From JAJFUG01 sp964473155 (GTDB lineage Bacteria; Gemmatimonadota; Glassbacteria; GWA2-58-10), in the NCBI GenBank assembly GCA_964473155.1, contig CAYYNT010000015.1, positions 4,477 through 68,476 of the forward strand: a stretch of 64,000 nucleotides of DNA. The letters run 5' to 3'. Both the position numbers and the translations under genes were made by a program. This document shows, piece by piece, positions 44,940-53,600 of the stretch (the first letter of the stretch is position 1; each line of letters begins with the position of its first letter). Below the pieces are notes generated by a model. The model had not been told where the DNA came from and searched no databases. It saw only the letters and a program-made list of their open reading frames with translations.

Positions 44940-46508
44940 ATGGACCGGAAACAGCGCTTCCTTCTGATCGGTATTTTGGCCCTGGGGCTTTTCCTCCGGA
45001 TCGGCCTGATGCCGTTGACCTTCCATCACGACATGGTTTTTCTGGGTTACTCGGCCGGTCATCTGGCTCACGGCGAGACAGAGGTTTTTTCCAGCTACTG
45101 GCAGAAATACAATCCGTTTCCCGGCAGCACCGCCACCTATCCACCTCTGTTTTTCATCACCACCGCCGCTTTTCGAGTCCTTGAAAACCACTTTTCGCCC
45201 GAGCTGGACAACTGGCTGGAGAAATGCTGGATCAAGTATCGGGCGGACAACGGCGGGCAAGCCGGGAACGCCGTGGCGCGTTCCTATTTTGATTCCCCGG
45301 GCGAGGACCTTCTTTTCCGCAACCTGTTCCTGCTGAAAAGCCATTTCCTTCTGTTCGACGCTTTGATCGCGGCATTGCTGTTTCTCCTGATCAGCGATCC
45401 TAAAAAGCGCCTGGCGGCCCTGGGACTATGGGCTTTCAATCCGTTCGCACTAATCACCGCCTATTCGCACGGCCAGCATGACCTGATAATCACCTCCCTG
45501 CTTACAGCGGCCCTGTTCCTGGCCTGGAGAGGCCGTCCCGGCCCCGCTCTTTCGGCGCTTTGCCTGGGTTTCATGATCAAAATCCTTCCGATCATGTTCA
45601 TCCCGCCCCTGGCGCTTTATTTCAGCCGAGGCAGTTTCAAAAGGCTGCTGCATCTTTCGCTCTGGGCGATCGCGCCGCTGTTGATCGTGATCGGTCCGTT
45701 GTATGCTGTCGCCGGGCCGGAGATATTCAAATTCTTCTTCCACCCTGAGGCCACCGGACGTATCATGGACACCGGTACGCCGCACCTTGTTCAGAAAGCG
45801 ATCCTTCTGGCGGGTTATCTGGCCCTTCTTTTCTGGTCGCTGCGGAAAGGACGGGAGAATGCTTGTGAGCAGACATCTTTCAGGGACATGCTGGCGCTGT
45901 TCAGTTCGGTATTGCTGCTGTTCTGCCTGGGGATGGGACTGGAGTTGCGGTATTTTGTCTGGATTACTCCTCTTCTGATCCTTCTGGCGCTGGAGGACCA
46001 TACGGCGGCATGGCTGGCCGGCCTCCTGGCCCTGTCGTTTTTCCTGCTGCGGTACCCTCCCTACGCTCCGCTGCAGGGCCGTCTTTTCGCACCGCTCTAT
46101 CCGGAGTTTTTCAACTCGCTGCCCACCTGGGATTCTTTTCTGCGCCAGGTGATCACTCCGAACGATCTGTACCGCTTATGCTACCGGGTCTTCCTTATCT
46201 CCGTGGCCGGAGCGCTGTTCCTGGTCTGGCGTCCGGAGTCCACTCTTCCAGTCCGCGCCGCATCCTGGCTGAGAAAACTGAGCGCAGGAGTCTTAATTCT
46301 GTTGGGCGGTTCGGTCGCCATTCTTACCGCCGCCGGGGTTTCAAGACATCCCGGCCACCAGTGGGCCGGAGGCCCGGTCATTGAAACTGTCCGGGCGCGG
46401 CTGGCCACCGATCCGCATTTCCTCTGGTTCATCCTGGCGGTCCTTGGCCTCCTGCTGGCGACAGCCATTATCAGCTTAACTCTTGGCCTGGCGGCCTCGC
46501 GGCGCTGA
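44940..46508 (+). CDS. Multi-spanning membrane glycosyltransferase (GT-C-like)
   Basis: 522 residues with about 11-12 predicted membrane helices and a large periplasmic loop after the first. The first loop has FHHDMVFLGYS, with an acidic residue as in GT-C enzymes that use polyprenyl-phosphate sugars. AFNPFALITAYSHGQHDLI is typical of mannosyltransferase-like GT-C proteins. The neighbouring GT2 could make its lipid-linked donor. Confidence 0.75.
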   Translation: MDRKQRFLLIGILALGLFLRIGLMPLTFHHDMVFLGYSAGHLAHGETEVFSSYWQKYNPFPGSTATYPPLFFITTAAFRVLENHFSPELDNWLEKCWIKYRADNGGQAGNAVARSYFDSPGEDLLFRNLFLLKSHFLLFDALIAALLFLLISDPKKRLAALGLWAFNPFALITAYSHGQHDLIITSLLTAALFLAWRGRPGPALSALCLGFMIKILPIMFIPPLALYFSRGSFKRLLHLSLWAIAPLLIVIGPLYAVAGPEIFKFFFHPEATGRIMDTGTPHLVQKAILLAGYLALLFWSLRKGRENACEQTSFRDMLALFSSVLLLFCLGMGLELRYFVWITPLLILLALEDHTAAWLAGLLALSFFLLRYPPYAPLQGRLFAPLYPEFFNSLPTWDSFLRQVITPNDLYRLCYRVFLISVAGALFLVWRPESTLPVRAASWLRKLSAGVLILLGGSVAILTAAGVSRHPGHQWAGGPVIETVRARLATDPHFLWFILAVLGLLLATAIISLTLGLAASRR

Positions 46509-46513
46509 ACAAA

Positions 46514-46987
46514 TCATGAAAGAAACGGCGCCAGACAGTCGCAGACCGTCTCCAAGAACTGCCTGTCGGCCGAGGTGAACGGCGCCAGGGTGTGCGAGTC
46601 TATGTCCAGTTCTCCCAGCACCCGGCCCTCCCGCAGGATCGGGACTACTATCTCGGAGCGCACTTTCAGGCTGCACGAGAGATAGTTGCTCTCCTTTGAG
46701 ACATCCTGCGCCACGAACGTCTCGCCTGTCCGGGCGGCCTGGCCGCAGATCCCTCGTCCAAACGGTATCCGCGCGTGCTCTGTAGGTTCGCCATCGTATG
46801 GACCGAGAATCAGCCAGCCGGGGCTTTCCACCAGGTACACCCCCACCCAGTCGTAGTGGCGCACCCGGCCGCGCAGCAGGCGGCAGATATACTCCAGACG
46901 GTCCCTCACAGGCCGGGACTGTTTCAGGATGCTCTCCACCCTTGCCAGAAGCGCCCTGAAATCCGGTTCCACGCTGCCTTGTCTCAA
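46514..46987 (-). CDS. GAF-domain protein resembling free methionine-R-sulfoxide reductase
   Basis: 157 residues from TTG 46987, chosen because AGGAGG lies 7 bp before it; the longer frame (to 47128) has no site and runs into the MITE-like element. The GAF fold matches fRMsr: YDWVGVYLVE, LGPYDGEP, IPFGRGICG and SEIVVPI...LGELDIDS. Two of the three family cysteines are kept (C81 in GRGICG and C105 in NYLSC, 24 apart as in E. coli). The position of the third (E. coli C84) is H71. It could still reduce free Met-(R)-sulfoxide, or have lost that activity. Confidence 0.78.
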   Translation of the reverse strand: MRQGSVEPDFRALLARVESILKQSRPVRDRLEYICRLLRGRVRHYDWVGVYLVESPGWLILGPYDGEPTEHARIPFGRGICGQAARTGETFVAQDVSKESNYLSCSLKVRSEIVVPILREGRVLGELDIDSHTLAPFTSADRQFLETVCDCLAPFLS

Positions 46988-47127
46988 GGTCTTTCCTCCT
47001 GTTTTTCCTTTAATCCGCGGAAGAAAGGATGTATAATACTGCATCTGGCCCGCGGGCTGTTTGACAAAGGCTCGATAAATACCCCGCGGCTCCTGCAATT
47101 TGCTAACCATCAGGGAACAGTGCAACA

Positions 47128-47307
47128 TTTAAAGGTAAGCTGATTTATTGGGTTAAATCCCCCTCAGTTCCCCCTTTCCAAGGGAGGATGAAAAGCCAGC
47201 TACTGCCGTTCAACTGCAAGCGCTTGGCAGTAGAGAAGTTAGTCTCCCTGGAAAATGGGGAAACAGGGGGTTGTGTTTTTTAAATTATTTTTCAACACGC
47301 CTTTAAA
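47128..47307. mobile_element. MITE-like element, copy 2
   Basis: 180 bp with the same terminal pattern as copy 1: left end TTTAAAGGTAAGCTGATTTA and AAATCCCCCTCAG, right end CCTTTAAA preceded by a run like CAGGGGGTTGTG. The middle differs more. No coding potential. It ends 42 bp before the GH116-like gene, the same relation to a secreted-hydrolase gene as copy 1. Confidence 0.75.
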
Positions 47308-47348
47308 GGCGCCATTTTAAATCCTGCTCGAAAGGAGCGGATCGACGC

Positions 47349-49937
47349 ATGAAGCGGAGAAATTTCGTCAAGGGAGCGATGGCTGGAGCCGCAGCCACGG
47401 CGGCGGTTTCGCTGCCTGCCGGGATCGGATGCTCGAAGACGCCCTCGGCCGCATCGGTTAAATCCGGTCCTGCCGGCGGGAGCCGTAAGTTCAATAGTGC
47501 ATACGAGGGTGAGCGCCTGAGCCGTGTGGCTTTTCCTCTGGGGGGCCTCGGCGCGGGGATGGTCTGCCTGGAGGGTACGGGAGCTCTGTCTCACGTTTCG
47601 CTGCGCAACCGGCCGGAAATATTCAACGAGCCGCTGATGTTCGCCGCCGTATGCGTAAAAGGGGATAAAAACACGGCCCGCGTTCTGGAGGGGCCGGTGC
47701 CGGGCTGGAAAGCTTTCGGCAACCGCGACACCGGCGCGGGCGCACGTGGCCAAAGCTTCGGTCTGCCGCGTTTCAGGTCGGCGGTCTTCGAGACACGCTT
47801 CCCTTTCGCCACAATCAATTTGAAAGACAACAAACTGCCGCTGGAAGTTGCGCTTACCGGCTGGAGTCCGTTCATTCCCAACGACCCGGACAGTTCCAGC
47901 CTGCCGGTGGCCGCCCTGGAATACAATTTCCGCAACACCTCGAAAAGTACGGTCGAGGCGGTATTCTCGTATAATGCGCGCAATTTCATGGCCCTGGACA
48001 GAGAAAACAATTCAGTACGCTCGACGCCAGGCGGTTTCATGCTCTACCAGCCGCCGATTGCGGACAAGCCAGGCTCCGAGGGCGCGTTCCTGGCCATGCT
48101 TGATGAGCCGGACGTGAAGACCGACTGCCGTTGGTTCCGCGGCGGCTGGTTCGATTCGCTGACCATGGCCTGGAAGAATGTGGAACAAGGCGCTGTGGTG
48201 CAGAACCCGCCGTATGACTCCGGCAAGCCCAGTCAGGGAGGCAGCCTCTACCTGCCGTTCAGCCTGGCCGCCGGCGAAAGCCGCACGATCCGGCTGCTTC
48301 TGTGCTGGTACGTGCCCGAGTCCACCCTGCGTGAGGGCGGCGACCCGGATTGCTGCTCGGACAAGACCGGCGACCACTCCTGTTGCGACCCCACCGTGCC
48401 GGAGAAGAACTACAAGCCCTGGTACAGCGGGCAGTTCGCCAATGCCGGGAATCTGGCCGCTTTCTGGACGAAAAACGTGTCCTCCCTGCGCGATAAATCG
48501 GAGAAATTCAGCCGCGCGTTCTACGACACCACCCTGCCGCCCGAGGTGGTGGAGGCGGTGGCGGCCAACCTGACCATACTGAAAAGCCCCACAGTCCTGC
48601 GCCAGACCGATGGCCGCATGTGGGCCTGGGAGGGTTGTGGGGACGATGAGGGCTGCTGCCAGGGAAGCTGCACGCATGTCTGGAACTACGCCCAGGCCGT
48701 GCCGCACCTGTTCCCATCGCTGGAGCGCAGCCTGCGCCTGACCGAGTTCAAGGTGGATCAGGATGAGTCCGGTCACCAGGCTTTCCGCGCCGCCCTGCCT
48801 GTCCGTCCCCTGGTGCACGATTTCTACGCCGCCAGCGACGGCCAACTCGGCGGGATCATGAAAGTCTACCGCGAGTGGCGGATCAGCGGCGACAACGCCT
48901 GGCTCGCCTCGTTCTGGCCCCTTGTGCGGCGCTCCCTGGACTACTGCATCGAAACCTGGGACCCCCGCAGACACGGCGTGCTGGAGGAGCCGCACCACAA
49001 CACCTACGATATCGAGTTCTGGGGGCCGGAGCCGATGTGCTCCAGTTTCTACCTGGGTGCGCTGCATGCCGCGGCCCTGATGGGCGAGGCCCTGGGGGAT
49101 GATATAGCAGTATACCGCGAGTTATACGAAAAAGGCCGCGCGGTGGTCGAGAAAGACCTGTACGATGGGGAATATTTCTTCCAGAAAATCCAGTGGGAGG
49201 GCCTGCGCGCCGGGAATCCGGTGATTGCATCCAAAAACAGCGCCTGGGGCGAATACTCACCCGAGGCGCAGGAACTGCTGGAGAAAGAAGGCCCCAAATA
49301 CCAGTACGGAACCGGCTGCCTGAGCGATGGAGTCCTGGGGGCCTGGATAGCAGCGGTCTGCGGCGTGGGTGATATCCTCGACCCTCAGAAAGTGTCCAGC
49401 CACCTGACCGCTGTCCATCGCTACAATTTCCGCGCCGACCTTTCCGAACACGCCAATCCCCAGCGGCCATCGTATGCCCTTGGCGCTGAGGGCGGACTTT
49501 TGCTCTGCTCCTGGCCCAAGGGCGGGAGCCTCTCACTGCCGTTTGTCTATTCCAACGAGGTCTGGACCGGAATAGAGTACCAGGTGGCCAGCCACCTGAT
49601 GATCACCGGACAGGTGGAGGCGGGCCTCGAGATCGTGCGCGCCTGCAGGATGCGCTACGATGGCCGTGTGCGCAACCCGTTCAACGAGTATGAGTGCGGC
49701 CACTGGTACGCCCGCGCCATGAGCAGCTACGGCCTGATCCAGGGCCTGACCGGCGTGCGCTACGACGCCGTGGAGAAGGCCCTGCACGTCAAGCCCTCGA
49801 TCCGCGGCGATTTCCGCAGCTTCCTGTGCACGGCCACGGGTTATGGAACAGCCGGGGTCAAGGCGGGTAAGCCTTTCCTGGAGGTGCTGGAGGGGGAGAT
49901 ACCTGTCTCCCGCACCGAATACACCCCGGCGGTCTGA
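47349..49937 (+). CDS. GH116-like glycoside hydrolase (beta-glucosidase/glucosylceramidase family)
   Basis: 862 residues. The N-terminus has a twin-arginine motif (KRRNFVKGAM) and a hydrophobic stretch ending at G-C, so a Tat-exported lipoprotein is possible. The N-terminal beta domain starts with FPLGGLGAGMVCLEGTGALSH, and the C-terminal (alpha/alpha)6 domain has CCQGSCTHVWNYAQA, typical of GH116. The HNTYDIEFWG motif is in the region holding the acid/base in that family. Expected role: removal of beta-linked glucose or related sugars from glycans or glycolipids. Confidence 0.85.
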   Translation: MKRRNFVKGAMAGAAATAAVSLPAGIGCSKTPSAASVKSGPAGGSRKFNSAYEGERLSRVAFPLGGLGAGMVCLEGTGALSHVSLRNRPEIFNEPLMFAAVCVKGDKNTARVLEGPVPGWKAFGNRDTGAGARGQSFGLPRFRSAVFETRFPFATINLKDNKLPLEVALTGWSPFIPNDPDSSSLPVAALEYNFRNTSKSTVEAVFSYNARNFMALDRENNSVRSTPGGFMLYQPPIADKPGSEGAFLAMLDEPDVKTDCRWFRGGWFDSLTMAWKNVEQGAVVQNPPYDSGKPSQGGSLYLPFSLAAGESRTIRLLLCWYVPESTLREGGDPDCCSDKTGDHSCCDPTVPEKNYKPWYSGQFANAGNLAAFWTKNVSSLRDKSEKFSRAFYDTTLPPEVVEAVAANLTILKSPTVLRQTDGRMWAWEGCGDDEGCCQGSCTHVWNYAQAVPHLFPSLERSLRLTEFKVDQDESGHQAFRAALPVRPLVHDFYAASDGQLGGIMKVYREWRISGDNAWLASFWPLVRRSLDYCIETWDPRRHGVLEEPHHNTYDIEFWGPEPMCSSFYLGALHAAALMGEALGDDIAVYRELYEKGRAVVEKDLYDGEYFFQKIQWEGLRAGNPVIASKNSAWGEYSPEAQELLEKEGPKYQYGTGCLSDGVLGAWIAAVCGVGDILDPQKVSSHLTAVHRYNFRADLSEHANPQRPSYALGAEGGLLLCSWPKGGSLSLPFVYSNEVWTGIEYQVASHLMITGQVEAGLEIVRACRMRYDGRVRNPFNEYECGHWYARAMSSYGLIQGLTGVRYDAVEKALHVKPSIRGDFRSFLCTATGYGTAGVKAGKPFLEVLEGEIPVSRTEYTPAV

Positions 49938-49981
49938 TTTATATCAAGTAAAGTGCGGTTTTCTTTTTCAGGCAGGGAGGG

Positions 49982-50839
49982 ATGATGATTCTGGTGATCG
50001 GGGCCACTGGCAACGTAGGCCGGGAGCTTGTGCGCGAGCTTTCCGCGGCCGGACAGACAGTCCGGGCCATGACCCGCGACCCCTCGCGGGCGGAAAGTCT
50101 GCGCCTTCCGGGCGTCGAGCTGGCGCAGGGCGACCTGGCCAGGCCCTCCAGCCTGAAAACAGCGTTCAAGGGCGTGGAGCGGGTTTTCCTGGCCAGCCCA
50201 GGCGGCCCCGGACAAGTGGATGAGCAGAACGAGGCGTTCAAGCGGGCGAAAAAAGCCGGCGCGGGCCTTCTGGTCAAGCTCTCCGCCATGGGAGTCTCGG
50301 CCGATTCGCCCTCGCAGATATTCCGCTGGCACGCCCAGAACGAGCTGAAACTGGCCAAGTCCGGGCTGCCGCACGTGATTCTGCGGCCGAATTTTTTCAT
50401 GCAGAACACGCTCGGGTACGCCGCCACGATCCGGGAGCAGGGCGCATTCTACGCGCCCCTGGGCCAGGGACGGGCCAGCCAGGTGGACGTGCGCGATATC
50501 GCCGCCGCCGCGCGGGCTATCCTGACCGGCCAGGTCCATGCCGAAAACGAATACGTCCTTACCGGCCCGGAAAGCATCACCGCCTCCCGGCTGGCCGAGG
50601 TGCTGAGCGAGGAGCTGGGCCGCGAGGTGCGCTATATACCGGTCACAGCCGAGGCCGCCGCCGCCTCGATGATCCGCTCCGGGACGCCCGAGTGGCTGGC
50701 CCGCGACCTGCCGAAAATCATGGCCTACTGGGCCGAAAGCCATAACGACCATGTGTCAGGGGATATAGAACAACTGACCGGGAAGCCGCCGCGGGATTTC
50801 CGCCAGTTCGTGCGGGAGAACCGGGCCACGTTCGAATAG
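49982..50839 (+). CDS. NmrA-like NAD(P)-binding SDR protein
   Basis: 285 residues. The N-terminal ILVIGATGNVGRELV is the NAD(P) loop of atypical SDRs. Next come GDL, FLASPGG and LRPNFFMQN of the NmrA/QOR2-like family. A catalytic Tyr is not conserved in this family. Role: NAD(P)-binding oxidoreductase or redox sensor; substrate unknown. Start is ATG 49982 or 49985 (AGGGAGG upstream). Confidence 0.8.
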   Translation: MMILVIGATGNVGRELVRELSAAGQTVRAMTRDPSRAESLRLPGVELAQGDLARPSSLKTAFKGVERVFLASPGGPGQVDEQNEAFKRAKKAGAGLLVKLSAMGVSADSPSQIFRWHAQNELKLAKSGLPHVILRPNFFMQNTLGYAATIREQGAFYAPLGQGRASQVDVRDIAAAARAILTGQVHAENEYVLTGPESITASRLAEVLSEELGREVRYIPVTAEAAAASMIRSGTPEWLARDLPKIMAYWAESHNDHVSGDIEQLTGKPPRDFRQFVRENRATFE

Positions 50840-50874
50840 GTTCATGTGAGCAGTTGTTTCCAGCCTGAAAATCC

Positions 50875-50901
50875 GGGGGCTGTCTCCAAAGCCCCCTTTT
50901 T
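50875..50901 (+). terminator. Rho-independent terminator after the NmrA-like gene
   Basis: GGGGGCT and AGCCCCC form a 7-bp stem with an 8-base loop, followed by TTTTT. It is about 35 bp past the gene's stop. Confidence 0.85.
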
Positions 50902-50955
50902 GCTCTTTGCGAATTGATCCAATCTCTATTTGCTTGAAATTAAAGTAGTTCCGTA

Positions 50956-50977
50956 GGGGCACGGCGCGCTGTGCCCC
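50956..50977. repeat. GC-rich palindromic element, copy 1 (one base changed)
   Basis: A 22-bp palindrome of the type GGGGCACGGCG-CGCCGTGCCCC; this copy has CGCTGTGCCCC on the right arm. It lies between the NmrA-like and DUF2490 genes. The same unit recurs at 51749 and 56371. Confidence 0.75.
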
Positions 50978-51027
50978 ATTTAAAACTATTAGGACGGCCC
51001 TCGTTTTTCTCGCGGCAAATTCAGATT

Positions 51028-51717
51028 TTACAGCTTGAAGCTCAAAGCCAGGCAGCTCTGGTGGATACGTATCCAGTCGGGTGAGGATTTGGCGCGCGAG
51101 GAATTGATCATGTAATAGAGCAGCAGGTCGTAGCGGGGAGACAGGGGCAGGGACACCCCCGTGGAGAACTCGCTCGGGTCGGCCGAGGCGCGACGGACCC
51201 GGCGCTGCATGGTGAAATAGTGATCGTAGTACACCCAGGCCCGTCCGGCGCGCTCGTGAAATCTGAATCCGCGATTCAGGCGAAGTAGCGGGCGGAGGTA
51301 TATCAACCGGAAATCTTCCTCGATGTTCAATTGGAGGCGCGGGCGGCAATCGATCTCCCAGCGTCCTAAACGCAGAAGGCTCAGGGTGGGATCGATCAGA
51401 ACGTAATGGTTGGAGCGCCAGCCCTCCACGTTCTCCCTGTCCTGGAAACGGTAAAGAATGGGCATGCGCAGCCTTTTGAACGCTGCGGGACGGTATTCGA
51501 CGCCCAGATCGGTCAGGAACATGAAAAAATCACTCATTCCCTCGCGGTAACGTGTCTGTGTTGTTCCGCGCAAGTACCATTCCTTCGATGCCTTCCAGTT
51601 CGCGCCAACCTGAAAACGCTGGGCAAAGGAATGCTCGTCCGCGGCCAAAGCCACCGGAAACAAATAAGGCAACACCAGCAGAAAAAGATAGAAAAAGACA
51701 TTCCTCAGTTGCACCAT
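51028..51717 (-). CDS. DUF2490-family outer-membrane beta-barrel protein
   Basis: About 229 residues from ATG 51717, with GGAG 6 bp before it; a TTG four codons earlier is less likely. A signal peptide (FFYLFLLVLPYLFPVALAAD) is followed by alternating strands with many Arg, Tyr and Trp residues. The DUF2490 pattern (VEYRPAAFKRLRMPILYRFQDRE, RLQLNIEEDFRLIYLRPLLRL) suggests a small outer-membrane barrel. The palindromic element at 51749 is upstream. Confidence 0.75.
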   Translation of the reverse strand: MVQLRNVFFYLFLLVLPYLFPVALAADEHSFAQRFQVGANWKASKEWYLRGTTQTRYREGMSDFFMFLTDLGVEYRPAAFKRLRMPILYRFQDRENVEGWRSNHYVLIDPTLSLLRLGRWEIDCRPRLQLNIEEDFRLIYLRPLLRLNRGFRFHERAGRAWVYYDHYFTMQRRVRRASADPSEFSTGVSLPLSPRYDLLLYYMINSSRAKSSPDWIRIHQSCLALSFKL

Positions 51718-51748
51718 TCGATTCTCCAAACCTGGGGCAAATGATGAA

Positions 51749-51770
51749 GGGGCACGGCGCGCCGTGCCCC
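51749..51770. repeat. GC-rich palindromic element, copy 2; bidirectional terminator candidate
   Basis: A perfect 22-bp palindrome, extended by AAGGGG/CCCCTT at its base and followed on the plus side by TTTT. It lies between the aldolase stop (51804) and the DUF2490 start (51717), both on the minus strand. It may therefore terminate aldolase transcription. Confidence 0.75.
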
Positions 51771-51803
51771 TTTTATCATCCTGCTCAGGCTGTCAGTGGC
51801 AAA

Positions 51804-52811
51804 TCAAATCCAGCCCTTGGCCTTGTAGACTTTCTTCATGTCCTCGAGGGTCTGGGCCTTGAGTCCCTCGGCCGAACCGGCGGTTCCCAGATCGCGCATC
51901 TTCTGCGCCACCAGCTTGGCCAGGGCCTCGCGGGCGGGCTTCAGGTAATCGCGCGGATCGAACTTTTCCGGGGTCTCGACAAACACCTTGCGGATCGCTC
52001 CCGTGATCGCGATACGGCCGTCGCTGTCGATATTGACCTTGCGCACGCCGAACGGAATCACGCTCTGTATCTGGTCCATCGGCACGCCCTTGGCGTTGGG
52101 CATCTTGCCACCGTATTTGTTGACGATATCTACCAGTTCCTGGGGCACGCTGGAGCTGCCGTGCATCACCATGTGCAGGTCGGGCATGCGGGCGTTGATC
52201 TCTTTCACGATATGCAGGGCCAGCTTAGGCTCGGTCTTGAACTTGTAGGCCCCGTGGCTGGTGCCGATAGCCACCGCCAGGGCATCGACCTGCGTCCTCT
52301 TGACAAACTCGATGGCCTGGTCCGGGTCGGTCAGATGAACCTGGCCGCTGCCCACGCCATCCTCTATCCCACCCAGAGTGCCCAGCTCGCCCTCGACAGT
52401 CACTCCCAGCGGGTGGGCATACTCGGCCACCGCGCGGGTGACCGCCACATTCTCCTCGAAAGTGGTCGGGGTCTTGCTGTCCTCCTTGAGTGACCCGTCG
52501 ATCATCACGCTGGTGAATCCCAGAGCGATTGCTTCCTTGCAGGTTTCGAGGCTGTTGCCATGGTCCAGGTGCAGGGCCACCGGTATATCGGGGTTCTCCT
52601 CCGCCGCGGCCAACATCAGGTACTTCAGGTAGGTGAAATTGCTGTACTTGAGCGCGCCGCGGCTGGCCTGGATGATAACGACCGACTTGGTCTCGCGGGC
52701 CGCCATCATGATCGCCTGGATCTGCTCCATGTTGTTGACATTGTATGCGCCGACCGCGAAATTGCCTTTAGCGGCCACTTCCAGCAATTGTTTCATCGGA
52801 ACCAGAGGCAT
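51804..52811 (-). CDS. fba: Class II fructose-1,6-bisphosphate aldolase
   Basis: 335 residues from ATG 52811, 8 bp after AGGAG; two upstream in-frame ATGs at 52817 and 52862 are less well placed. Zinc and substrate motifs are present: LHLDHG, GELGTLGG, IGTSHGAYKFK, MHGSSSVP and the VNIDSDGRIA region. It interconverts fructose-1,6-bisphosphate with DHAP and glyceraldehyde-3-phosphate in glycolysis. It is divergent from the sigma-factor cluster. Confidence 0.95.
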   Translation of the reverse strand: MPLVPMKQLLEVAAKGNFAVGAYNVNNMEQIQAIMMAARETKSVVIIQASRGALKYSNFTYLKYLMLAAAEENPDIPVALHLDHGNSLETCKEAIALGFTSVMIDGSLKEDSKTPTTFEENVAVTRAVAEYAHPLGVTVEGELGTLGGIEDGVGSGQVHLTDPDQAIEFVKRTQVDALAVAIGTSHGAYKFKTEPKLALHIVKEINARMPDLHMVMHGSSSVPQELVDIVNKYGGKMPNAKGVPMDQIQSVIPFGVRKVNIDSDGRIAITGAIRKVFVETPEKFDPRDYLKPAREALAKLVAQKMRDLGTAGSAEGLKAQTLEDMKKVYKAKGWI

Positions 52812-53045
52812 TGTCATCACTCCTTTTGCCGTTGAAAGATCGGTATATTCAGGAAAACTCACATCGTCCTCACGGGTGGGAAAGTCCGGCTTTCCCCTGC
52901 AAACTCTTGTATAATAACAATCGTCGGCGTAAAAAGCAACTATTAGTCCCGGCGTATTGTTTATAAGGCCCTCCGGTTAGATTTCAGGAACCTTTCCGCT
53001 CCTTTTCGCGACATATATTACGGTGACAGGAAAACAGGAGCGCCC
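52812..53045. other. Divergent intergenic region, aldolase / sigma-factor cluster
   Basis: About 230 bp with the promoters of both directions. The plus strand has AT-rich segments (about 52900-52950). A sequence CAGGAG at 53035-53040 is the probable ribosome-binding site of the first sigma gene. No ORF is seen. Confidence 0.5.
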
Positions 53046-53600
53046 CTGAACAGGAACGAAACTTATATCGAGCTGTTAGTCCTGCGCTGCCGCCGCGGCG
53101 ACATGGCTGCTTTCCGCGAGATAGTGGCTCTCTGGGAGCGCCGTCTGTTCTTCTACCTCAGGCGGCTGGCCGGGGATGAGCAGGAGGCCTGGGACCTGCT
53201 GCAGCAGACCTGGCTCAAGGCCCTGCGCGGGATCGGCTCCATCCGCGAGCCGCGCCGCCTGAGCGCCTGGCTCTACACACTGGCCCGGCGAGCCGCCGCG
53301 GACCGGATACGCGAGCTGGCCGCGGACAGGCAGCATCGAGCCGATCAATCCGAGCTGGAAGCACTTGCGGATGAAAGCCCCGGCCCGGAGGAGTTCGAGA
53401 ACGCGGCCCTGGTGCACCGGGCACTGGACAGGCTGGAGCTGGCCCAGCGCGAGATATTGACCCTGTTCTTCCTGGAGGATTTCTCACTGGCCGATATTGG
53501 CGACATCCTCGGATTGCCGCCGGGGACGGTCAAAAGCCGCCTGCACCGGGCCAAAGCCGCCCTGCGGGAAATAATTCAAAGGGAAGGAGGAGAACGATGA
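53046..53600 (+). CDS. ECF-type RNA polymerase sigma factor, copy 1
   Basis: The ATG at 53103 would remove the N-terminal helix found in copy 2, so I prefer CTG 53046, which follows CAGGAG by 5 bp; the frame is open there and matches the paralog (ELLVLRCRRGDMAAFREI). It has sigma region 2 (DEQEAWDLLQQTWLKAL) and region 4 helix-turn-helix (DIGDILGLPPGTVKSRLHRAK). It shares a 442-bp identical stretch with copy 2 (53112-53553 and 54309-54750). It is followed, with 4 bp overlap, by a membrane protein that may act as an anti-sigma factor. Confidence 0.85.
   Translation: MNRNETYIELLVLRCRRGDMAAFREIVALWERRLFFYLRRLAGDEQEAWDLLQQTWLKALRGIGSIREPRRLSAWLYTLARRAAADRIRELAADRQHRADQSELEALADESPGPEEFENAALVHRALDRLELAQREILTLFFLEDFSLADIGDILGLPPGTVKSRLHRAKAALREIIQREGGER
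53112..53553 (+). repeat. 442-bp identical direct repeat, copy 1 (ECF sigma)
   Basis: Base-for-base the same as 54309-54750 by my reading, while the flanking genes have diverged clearly. The copies are 1197 bp apart. Confidence 0.9.

Noticed and set aside
46988..47128. Longer GAF-protein start
   Set aside because: The extra 47 residues have no family match and no ribosome-binding site, and they end at the MITE edge.
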